Origin: Cytophagales bacterium
GTDB taxonomy: Bacteria > Bacteroidota > Bacteroidia > Cytophagales > Cyclobacteriaceae
Assembly (NCBI GenBank): GCA_029262955.1
Contig: JAJCYL010000175.1
Location: 1 to 5,139, forward strand
Direction of reading: 5' to 3'
DNA length: 5,139 nt
This document shows, piece by piece, positions 1-5,139 of this stretch (the stretch's first letter is position 1; every line of letters begins with the position of its first letter). Under the pieces are notes generated by a model. It was not told the origin of the DNA, made no database searches, and saw only the letters and a program-made list of their open reading frames with translations. Both the position numbers and the translations under genes were made by a program.

Positions 1-375
1 ATTAATGCCTATGGTTTTTTGAGGAAAATATTTGAAATCTTTGAGAAGTACAAAACACCAATAGATATGATCACCACCTCTGAGATAGCGGTCAGTTTGA
101 CTATTGATAACTCTAAGAGTCTTAAAAACATCATTGACGAGCTCAAACCTTTTGGAGTTATCGAAATAGATAAAGATCAATCTATCATCTGTATCGTTGG
201 AGATTTTGTGGCTCAGAAAAAAGGAATCGTTAAAGATGTCTTTATGTCTTTGGATGAAATACCTGTCAGAATGATTTCTTACGGAGGCAGTAAGAATAAT
301 ATTTCTTTACTTATAGACTCAGTTTATAAGACACAAGCCCTGCAAGGATTAAACAAAAGTCTATTTAAGAGGTAA
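1..375 (+). CDS. lysC: Aspartate kinase, C-terminal part (5' end outside window)
   Basis: This is the 3' end of a monofunctional aspartokinase, which phosphorylates L-aspartate in the first step of lysine, threonine and methionine synthesis. The frame is open from base 1 (I-N-A-Y-G-F-L-R-K), so the gene starts left of the window; a TTG at 19 is internal, not a start. The 124 visible residues are the tandem ACT regulatory region. Residues 4-36 (AYGFLRKIFEIFEKY, then TPIDMITTSEIAVSLTID) match the first ACT segment, where the family binds its amino-acid effector. Residues 62-105 (IICIVGDF, KGIVKDVF, then PVRMISYGGSKNNISLLI) match the second, including the family's MISYGAS-type motif. The kinase domain is not visible. 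The TAA stop at 373-375 is one base from the stop of the convergent flavin reductase gene. The family call is firm. The symbol is less sure because paralogous aspartokinases share this C-terminus, and a fused homoserine dehydrogenase is excluded by the stop. Confidence 0.93.
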   Translation: MNAYGFLRKIFEIFEKYKTPIDMITTSEIAVSLTIDNSKSLKNIIDELKPFGVIEIDKDQSIICIVGDFVAQKKGIVKDVFMSLDEIPVRMISYGGSKNNISLLIDSVYKTQALQGLNKSLFKR

Positions 376-417
376 GTTATTGTTGAAGAAGCGTCAACCA
401 GGCTTTCTCAACCTCTT
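367..417. repeat. Nested inverted repeats across the convergent gene ends
   Basis: AAGAGGT at 367-373 pairs with ACCTCTT at 411-417 (7 bp, 37 nt apart). Inside them GTTGA at 382-386 pairs with TCAAC at 394-398 (5 bp, 7 nt loop). The structure spans both stop codons of lysC and the flavin reductase gene. Neither strand has a U-run directly after it, so I do not call a rho-independent terminator, although it is the only visible structure that could mark the end of both transcripts. Confidence 0.25.
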
Positions 418-1261
418 GTTCTGATAGGAAATTCCTGGCTAATTTGTGCAACTCGATGTCTCTTTGATCAGGGTCATCAGCAAAAGCTTCTAATATCGAA
501 CTCACTTCCGGTTCTCCTGAAAATTGCTCAATTTCACTTGGTAGAGGTAACTCGGTTATGTTTCCTAACATACCCAAATCGTTTCCTGAAAGTATGTGAG
601 ATGTCCTGATATTAGAAGGCATTTTATCAAATCCTAAGGCGTCGCCTCTTGTGGGTTTGGGCACTTCAAAAACCGCCTGACCAGAAGCCCGTGTGTACCA
701 ATTGCCCCCTAACCGACCAACGGTATCCAGCTTTTGTGGATCTATTTTGCCGTTCTCAATTAGTTCATCCTTGATGTGGATCATTAATGCTTCACAGATC
801 ACCAGCTGACCTGCTCCACCCTGATCTCCCAGGGGAATCACCTGTTTCACACGGCATTCTATCGATGCAGGAGATTCTGCTACGCGGGGCGGTTTAATTA
901 ATTCAGATGGCACCTCCGTTAAACCTGATTTTCGGAACTCATTTACTCCGGCATCAAATTCTGAACTTGAAAGAGACATCTGTTGTACGATATCATAGCT
1001 CACAATATTTATAACCACCTCTGGTACTGCCAGTACATTTTCCAAAGTGTGTTTTGTGGTATTATCTCTTCCCCGACGTGAAGGTGAAAATATTAGTATT
1101 GGTGGATTGGCACTGAAAGCGTTGAAAAATGAGAATGGACTAAGATTGACATTTCCATCCTTATCAACTGTACTGGCAAAAGCGATGGGCCTTGGTGTCA
1201 CTAGTGACAACAAGTAATTATGTGTCTCCGGGGTCTTTGCTGAATGAAGGTCGACTTTCAT
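377..1261 (-). CDS. Flavin reductase-family FMN-binding protein (DIM6/NTAB, flavoredoxin type)
   Basis: The 294-residue product has the split-barrel FMN-binding domain of the flavin reductase/flavoredoxin family. Residues 21-60 carry the typical core TPRPIAFASTVDKDGNVNLSPFSFFNAF followed by NPPILIFSPS. Residues 64-76 (GRDNTTKHTLEN) and 83-96 (VINIVSYDIVQQMS) continue the conserved block, and GGNWYTR lies near 186-191. The core ends near residue 200. The remaining roughly 95 residues are a hydrophilic, probably helical extension with no motif I recognise. Members bind FMN non-covalently and reduce flavin with NAD(P)H or pass electrons to a partner; the substrate here is unknown. I chose the ATG at 1261 because the five extra residues from an in-frame TTG at 1276 (MTRCP) are not family-like. 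No Shine-Dalgarno is visible. The gene lies 25 bp after fumarylacetoacetase on the same strand and is probably co-transcribed, which hints at an accessory role in aromatic amino-acid catabolism. The family is confident; the role is inference. Confidence 0.9.
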   Translation of the reverse strand: MKVDLHSAKTPETHNYLLSLVTPRPIAFASTVDKDGNVNLSPFSFFNAFSANPPILIFSPSRRGRDNTTKHTLENVLAVPEVVINIVSYDIVQQMSLSSSEFDAGVNEFRKSGLTEVPSELIKPPRVAESPASIECRVKQVIPLGDQGGAGQLVICEALMIHIKDELIENGKIDPQKLDTVGRLGGNWYTRASGQAVFEVPKPTRGDALGFDKMPSNIRTSHILSGNDLGMLGNITELPLPSEIEQFSGEPEVSSILEAFADDPDQRDIELHKLARNFLSEQEVEKAWLTLLQQ

Positions 1262-1286
1262 AGGGCATCTGGTCAATAGATTTCTA

Positions 1287-2558
1287 TTACAGTGAAGGTA
1301 GCACTTTGGTCTCTACCTCACCAAATCCAATCCTTAAGCCATCTTTTTCAGCAAACCCTCTCATAATTACTGAATCCTGATCATTAATAAATTTCCGTTC
1401 CGATCCATCTTTCATAGTTATGGACTTCGTGCCCATCCAGCTCAACTCTAACATTGAACCATATGAATCAGGAGAAGAGCCTGAGATTGTACCAGAGGCA
1501 AACACATCTCCCACATTAATATTGCACCCATTCACCGTATGATGAGCCAATTGCTGACATGGGTTCCAATACATATGCTGAAAATTGGACCTACTGACGG
1601 TGAGAGCATCTGCATTTTCTGGCTTGATGTCAACTTCAAGATTCACATCAAAATGATGATTCCCTTCATATTCCAGATAAGGCAAAACTTTGGGGTCCTG
1701 CTGAGGACCGGCTACCCTGAAAGGGTCAAGTGCTTCAATGGTGACAATCCATGGAGAAATTGATGAGGCAAAATTCTTAGCTAAGAAAGGCCCTAATGGC
1801 ACATATTCCCAGGCTTGTATATCCCTTGCAGACCAGTCATTGAAAACAACAAAGCCAAAAATATGGTCCTCTGCATCCGCAGTCGTGATGTTTTCACCCA
1901 TTTCCGTCTTACCAGCCGCAATGAAAGCCATCTCCAATTCAAAATCCAATCGTTTGGTTGGTCCAAAAGATGGTGCAGCCTCATCCGGTCCCTTCGTTTG
2001 CCCTTTAGGTCTTATAATCGGAACTTTCGTAGGTATGATCGAAGATGCTCGCCCGTGATAGGCTACCGGCAAATGTTTCCAATTTGGCAATAACGCATTT
2101 TCAGGGTCCCTAAACATACTCCCCACATTATATGCATGTTGCTCACTTGAATAGAAGTCGGTATAATCCCCAATTCGGACGGGCACCAGCATCTTAGCAT
2201 CATCCATATGGATCAGTGCCAATTCACGATCTTTTTTATTGTCCCTCAGTTGAGAGTTATCATGCCGTAGCAACTCTGAGAGACGCTCTCTAACGGCATT
2301 GGTTATTGGCTTTCCCAGTGATATGAAATCGTTTAAATATCTCTGATTAAAGATTCCAATCGGCAATCCAAGACCATCAAGGTATCCATGCTCATTGAGG
2401 TAGACCATGTCAATGATGTACTCTCCAATAGCAACCCCGGCGACAGGTTCCAGGTAATCAGTTTTAAAAACTCCATAAGGAAGGTTTTGAATTGGAAAAT
2501 CCGAATTCTTTGGAACCTCAACCCATGATTTAAGGGTAGGGTCATTTGCTTTGATCAT
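1287..2558 (-). CDS. fahA: Fumarylacetoacetase (EC 3.7.1.2)
   Basis: This cytosolic hydrolase cleaves 4-fumarylacetoacetate to fumarate and acetoacetate, the last step of tyrosine and homogentisate breakdown. At 423 residues it has the full family length. The N-terminal SH3-like domain covers about 1-125 and the catalytic FAH fold about 126-423. Residues matching the mouse FAH active site are all present: D134, Y136 and catalytic H141 in DYTDFYSSEQHAYNVG; R150; E207 and E209 in LDFELEM (metal ligands); D241, R245 and Q248 in NDWSARDIQAWEYVPLGPF; K261; T357 in ASGTISG; and E371 in SMLELSW. It should therefore be an active metal-dependent enzyme. The ATG at 2558 gives the expected N-terminus and no better start is available. 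It follows the MFS gene by 47 bp and precedes the flavin reductase gene by 25 bp. A 12 bp palindrome lies 21 nt before the start. The upstream enzymes HppD and HmgA are not in the window. Confidence 0.97.
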   Translation of the reverse strand: MIKANDPTLKSWVEVPKNSDFPIQNLPYGVFKTDYLEPVAGVAIGEYIIDMVYLNEHGYLDGLGLPIGIFNQRYLNDFISLGKPITNAVRERLSELLRHDNSQLRDNKKDRELALIHMDDAKMLVPVRIGDYTDFYSSEQHAYNVGSMFRDPENALLPNWKHLPVAYHGRASSIIPTKVPIIRPKGQTKGPDEAAPSFGPTKRLDFELEMAFIAAGKTEMGENITTADAEDHIFGFVVFNDWSARDIQAWEYVPLGPFLAKNFASSISPWIVTIEALDPFRVAGPQQDPKVLPYLEYEGNHHFDVNLEVDIKPENADALTVSRSNFQHMYWNPCQQLAHHTVNGCNINVGDVFASGTISGSSPDSYGSMLELSWMGTKSITMKDGSERKFINDQDSVIMRGFAEKDGLRIGFGEVETKVLPSL

Positions 2559-2579
2559 AAAATCATTCTTGAGTCAGGG

Positions 2580-2591
2580 TGTAAATTTACA
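2580..2591. promoter_or_regulatory. Perfect 12 bp palindrome upstream of fumarylacetoacetase gene
   Basis: TGTAAATTTACA is its own reverse complement. It lies in the 47 bp gap between the MFS stop and the fumarylacetoacetase start, 21 nt before the ATG at 2558. It could be an operator giving local control of the catabolic genes. The symmetry is seen directly; a regulatory role is inference. No terminator-like U-run follows it. Confidence 0.35.
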
Positions 2592-2605
2592 ACTCCCATT
2601 AAGAA

Positions 2606-3712
2606 TTATAAACCACCAAATTCAGCTACAAGGAAAGCTTCCAAAATGCCATTGGGTATTTCAAACCCGCAGTAAAAGACGCCCACACCAAAAACTTTAT
2701 TTTTATGATTAATCACGGACAAAGCGAGTGGTAGCAAGCTTACTGAAGCCATGGAATAGAATGCTGCGAAGATTAGCGCAAAAAGAACAATCAAACCAGC
2801 GTTGTCAAAGTAATAAATGCCAAACAGCAACAAGAAGCAAATCAATATACTCATCAAGACTGGAAGGTATAGGCCTTTTTGCTCAACCATTCCACTAATA
2901 GGTAATGACAGTATTGCCGCAATTCCAAGAATTACGGAGACTACAAATCCACCATGGATGGAAGCATCGATTTTCCCTTCAATCCAGCCGGGGAACATGT
3001 TGAATAACACTGTAGTAATTATCCCAAAAGCCATACCCAGGAACAATGCATAACTATAGTCTGATTTCATTTTACTCTTATAGTCTTCTGCTTTTTTAAC
3101 AGTATCAGTCACCTTGCTGGTATTCTTCTTGAGAAAGAACCCTGAAACACCAACCAGCACACCGCCGGTTACGAAAGTTAATGGTGCTCCCAAGTAATCT
3201 ATCAGATCTATGACTACTGGCTCTATCGCATAGATTAGGCCGTATACTATGGTGAGAACGGCCATTGCCCTTGGCAATCTGCTTGAAGGAGCGAAAAGTT
3301 CCACGGTAGAAATGGCGGGGCTCGTAAATATTGCCATGGAAGCCAACCAAAGGACAATCATAATGGGCAATATCCATTTAAAAGTTTCGCCGGGATCAAC
3401 TATTAGCGTGAAGGCCACAGCCATAAATAGCATAGCTGCAAAACTGATACCGGCAGTAATAACTGGTAAGCGTTGTCCTGTACTTTGACGAAATTTATCG
3501 CCCAATTTCCCGGCAATCAGTGGAGTTATGGTCATTATAATTCCCTGGGAAACAAAGAGAAATAAGGTCAGGTCCGTGAATTCGTACTGTTCAAGTAATT
3601 TGGGCTGATAGTTGTAATAAGCAATCCACCCTATCACAACTGACCCATACAGTGCAGCAAGGCTCCACATTTGTTTCCAAAGAACCTCAGATTTAGCTTC
3701 TAATTGACTCAT
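2606..3712 (-). CDS. MFS transporter, GPH/SLC45-like, substrate unknown
   Basis: This 368-residue inner-membrane protein has hydrophobic segments at about 17-36, 47-68, 83-104, 111-132, 150-170 and 176-194, a charged central loop (195-219, rich in K and D/E), then 220-241, 254-276, 280-301, 304-333 and 338-362. The loop between helices 2 and 3 (residues 68-83, GKLGDKFRQSTGQRLP) is the MFS motif A in the form seen in the glycoside-pentoside-hexuronide and SLC45 sugar:cation symporters (G-x-L-x-D-x-x-R-x-x-x-G-x-R-x-P). GVGVFYCGFEIPNG near 342-355 also resembles the helix 11 region of that group. I count eleven helices, so the last one appears to be missing: the protein ends only about six residues after the eleventh. 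It is the first gene of the - strand block with fumarylacetoacetase and the flavin reductase gene, and is divergent from valS. The substrate could be a sugar, peptide or aromatic acid; nothing in the sequence decides. The start is the ATG at 3712; a second ATG at codon 15 would cut into helix 1. Confidence 0.85.
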   Translation of the reverse strand: MSQLEAKSEVLWKQMWSLAALYGSVVIGWIAYYNYQPKLLEQYEFTDLTLFLFVSQGIIMTITPLIAGKLGDKFRQSTGQRLPVITAGISFAAMLFMAVAFTLIVDPGETFKWILPIMIVLWLASMAIFTSPAISTVELFAPSSRLPRAMAVLTIVYGLIYAIEPVVIDLIDYLGAPLTFVTGGVLVGVSGFFLKKNTSKVTDTVKKAEDYKSKMKSDYSYALFLGMAFGIITTVLFNMFPGWIEGKIDASIHGGFVVSVILGIAAILSLPISGMVEQKGLYLPVLMSILICFLLLFGIYYFDNAGLIVLFALIFAAFYSMASVSLLPLALSVINHKNKVFGVGVFYCGFEIPNGILEAFLVAEFGGL

Positions 3713-3758
3713 AGAGATCAGAATTAACTTTCAATGTAAGCTGATTGGTAATTTTACG

Positions 3759-3790
3759 CAAACTAGTTGGTTATTTGTAAAATATAACAA
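3759..3790 (-). promoter_or_regulatory. Weak candidate promoter for the MFS-fahA-flavin reductase block
   Basis: Read on the - strand, TTG at 3790-3788 is followed after 21 bp by CTAGTTTG at 3766-3759. This fits the -33 TTG and the TTTG half of the -7 TAnnTTTG consensus with suitable spacing, but the TA half is not matched. It would start transcription about 40 nt before the MFS ATG at 3712. It is the best candidate I found in this region, but only a partial match. Confidence 0.22.
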
Positions 3791-3795
3791 TCCTT

Positions 3796-3812
3796 ATAGT
3801 TCTTTTAACTAT
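3796..3812. repeat. Inverted repeat in the MFS/valS divergent region
   Basis: ATAGTT at 3796-3801 and AACTAT at 3807-3812 form a perfect 6 bp inverted repeat around a 5 nt spacer (CTTTT). A second, imperfect dyad lies next to it at 3767-3790 (TTGGTTAT and ATAACAA, one extra G on one side), overlapping the candidate - strand promoter. Either could be a regulator site between the divergent genes, but both are AT-rich and short. The rest of the 190 bp gap (3713-3902) shows no ORF or RNA gene that I can support. Confidence 0.3.
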
Positions 3813-3874
3813 TTCAGCAACCATGACGACAAATTCATTAGGTATTCAAACCCTCGTTATGTCGGATAATCATT

Positions 3875-3882
3875 TAATTTTG
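3875..3882 (+). promoter_or_regulatory. Candidate Bacteroidota -7 promoter element for valS
   Basis: The octamer TAATTTTG is an exact match to the Bacteroidota primary-sigma -7 consensus TAnnTTTG and ends 20 nt before the valS ATG, implying a very short leader. No TTG or TTTG (-33 element) lies at the usual spacing of about 19-21 bp upstream (around 3850-3856, ccctcg), so only half of the promoter is supported. An 8-mer with six fixed bases in AT-rich DNA can also arise by chance. Confidence 0.4.
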
Positions 3883-3902
3883 CATCCTTTAAAATTGATC
3901 CA

Positions 3903-5139
3903 ATGAGTATTTCGACGAAATATGACCCCGTAGAGGTAGAGGACAAATGGTATAAGTATTGGCTGGAAAACAATTTTTTTCATGCTAAGCCAAACCCGGA
4001 TAAAGAACCCTATTCCATTGTCATCCCTCCTCCCAATGTGACAGGCGTATTGCATATGGGTCATATGTTGAACAATACAATTCAAGATATTCTTATTAGG
4101 AAGGCCCGAATGGAAGGCAAGGAGGCTTGTTGGATACCTGGAACTGACCATGCATCAATTGCCACCGAAGCCAAGGTGGTAAGAATGCTTCGGGAAAAAG
4201 GAATTAAGAAAAGTGACCTTTCCAGGGAAGATTTCATGAAATATGCATGGGAGTGGAAAGAAAAATATGGTGGAATAATTCTTGAGCAACTAAAGAAGTT
4301 AGGTGCCTCTTGTGATTGGGAAAGAACAGCCTTCACAATGGATGACGATTATTATAAGGCAGTAATTCGTGTGTTCGTTGACCTCCATAAAAAAGGCTTC
4401 ATCTACCGTGGATTGAGAATGATCAACTGGGATTGTGAGGCACAAACTGCGCTATCCAATGAAGAGGTTATCTACAATGAAGATGGTGAGCAATCTGTCC
4501 TTTATTCCGTAAAGTATCAACTTAAGGATTCGGATAAATTTGTAGTAATAGCCACCCAAAGACCAGAAACAATTATGGGCGATACCGCCATCGCGGTGAA
4601 CCCGAAAGATGAGCGACATAATCACCTAATTGGGAAAAAAGCCCTTGTTCCTTTTATTAACAGGGAGATCCCAATTATAGGGGATGACTACGTTGAATTG
4701 GATTTTGGTACTGGTTGCTTGAAAGTCACTCCTGCACATGATCAAAACGACTACGAAATTGGGCTACGTCATAACCTTGAAGTAGTAGATACTATTAACC
4801 TTGATGGCACATTAAATGAGAAGTGTGAGATTCCCGCTTATGTAGGACAGGACAGGTTCAAGGTGAGAAAATTAGTAATCAAGGATCTCAAAGAAGCCCA
4901 ATTAATTGTGAATGAAGAACAGTTCACAACCAAAATAGGTCGCTCCGAGCGAACAAATACGGTGGTCGAACCAAAGCTCTCTTTACAGTGGTTCATTAAC
5001 ATGCAAGAGATCTCTACCAAAGCACATTCTGCTGTAATGGACGATGAGATCTTACTTTATCCCTCCAAATTTAAGAACACCTATAACCACTGGATGGAGA
5101 ATGTCCGTGATTGGTGCATCTCCCGCCAATTGTGGTGGG
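3903..5139 (+). CDS. valS: Valyl-tRNA synthetase, N-terminal part (3' end outside window)
   Basis: This class Ia synthetase charges tRNA-Val with valine in the cytoplasm. The first 412 codons are visible, plus one base of the next, and the frame stays open to the window edge; family members are about 870-950 residues, so roughly half is missing, including the KMSKS loop and anticodon-binding domain. The first half of the Rossmann domain covers 1-195, with IPPPNVTGVLHMGH (HIGH motif at 51-54), PGTDHASIATE (79-89), CDWERTAFTMD (137-147) and NWDCEAQTALS (175-185). The CP1 editing domain covers about 196-350, with ATQRPETIMGD (217-227) and GTGCLKVTPAHDQNDYEIG (269-287). R220, K274, T276, D280 and D283 match known editing-pocket residues. 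The Rossmann domain resumes with WCISRQLWW (404-412). One oddity is Q219, where E. coli has T222. The ATG at 3903 gives a normal N-terminus (KYDPVEVEDKWYKYW). There is no Shine-Dalgarno and no T-box leader. Confidence 0.97.
   Translation, partial: MSISTKYDPVEVEDKWYKYWLENNFFHAKPNPDKEPYSIVIPPPNVTGVLHMGHMLNNTIQDILIRKARMEGKEACWIPGTDHASIATEAKVVRMLREKGIKKSDLSREDFMKYAWEWKEKYGGIILEQLKKLGASCDWERTAFTMDDDYYKAVIRVFVDLHKKGFIYRGLRMINWDCEAQTALSNEEVIYNEDGEQSVLYSVKYQLKDSDKFVVIATQRPETIMGDTAIAVNPKDERHNHLIGKKALVPFINREIPIIGDDYVELDFGTGCLKVTPAHDQNDYEIGLRHNLEVVDTINLDGTLNEKCEIPAYVGQDRFKVRKLVIKDLKEAQLIVNEEQFTTKIGRSERTNTVVEPKLSLQWFINMQEISTKAHSAVMDDEILLYPSKFKNTYNHWMENVRDWCISRQLWW

Noticed and set aside
310..330. Hairpin CTTATAGAC-TCA-GTTTATAAG near the end of lysC
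   Set aside because: It forms a 9 bp stem with one G-U pair, but it lies within conserved ACT-domain coding sequence, has no U-run on either strand, and has a mismatch when read as - strand RNA. It is most likely chance.
1262..1276. TTG start giving five extra residues (MTRCP) on the flavin reductase
   Set aside because: The ATG at 1261 begins right where family-like sequence starts. The extension is not conserved-looking, and no ribosome-binding sequence favours the TTG.
1539..2093. Several + strand reading frames of 74-106 codons opposite the fumarylacetoacetase gene
   Set aside because: They lie wholly inside a gene with an intact, fully recognisable protein and show no family-like sequence. 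They are shadows of its codon pattern.
3713..3902. T-box or other riboswitch leader for valS
   Set aside because: The candidate promoter leaves a leader of about 20 nt or less. No T-box sequence, specifier stem or terminator/antiterminator pair is visible.
3870..4336. - strand reading frames opposite the valS start and intergenic region
   Set aside because: They overlap the conserved N-terminal ValRS sequence on the other strand, and their translations are low-complexity or unlike any protein I know.
1..5139. A novel defence, mobile or biosynthetic system
   Set aside because: All coding space is filled by five recognisable metabolic, transport or translation genes. I see no transposase, integrase, reverse transcriptase, nuclease, toxin-antitoxin pair or repeat array, and base composition looks even across the window by eye.

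Overview
This 5.1 kb window looks like ordinary chromosomal DNA from a member of the Bacteroidota, probably a Cytophagales-like marine or soil lineage. Three things suggest this. The valyl-tRNA synthetase has Bacteroidota-style sequence around its HIGH motif (HMGHMLNNTIQD, PGTDHASIATEAK). None of the genes has a clear Shine-Dalgarno sequence. A perfect TAnnTTTG element, the -7 box of the Bacteroidota primary sigma factor, lies just before valS. The lineage is inferred from remembered family sequences, not from a search.

Layout, left to right: (1) the last 124 codons of a monofunctional aspartate kinase (lysC) on the + strand, cut by the window edge; (2) three co-directional genes on the - strand, read right to left as an MFS transporter (3712 to 2606), fumarylacetoacetase (2558 to 1287) and a flavin reductase-family FMN-binding protein (1261 to 377), with gaps of 47 and 25 bp that suggest one transcript; (3) a 190 bp divergent intergenic region; (4) the first 412 codons of valyl-tRNA synthetase (valS) on the + strand, cut by the right edge. 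The stops of lysC and the flavin reductase gene face each other with one base between them.

Functionally, lysC and valS are housekeeping genes for aspartate-family amino acid synthesis and translation. The - strand block carries the last step of tyrosine/homogentisate catabolism (fumarylacetoacetate to fumarate plus acetoacetate), a flavin-binding protein of unknown partner, and a transporter of unknown substrate. The earlier tyrosine-pathway genes (hppD, hmgA) are not in the window.

I found no mobile element, CRISPR array, RNA gene, phage gene or obvious novel defence system. The points most worth checking are a glutamine in ValRS at the position of the editing-site threonine (E. coli T222), a perfect 12 bp palindrome just upstream of the fumarylacetoacetase gene, the unexplained flavin reductase partner, a transporter that seems to lack its twelfth helix, and the near-touching convergent gene ends.
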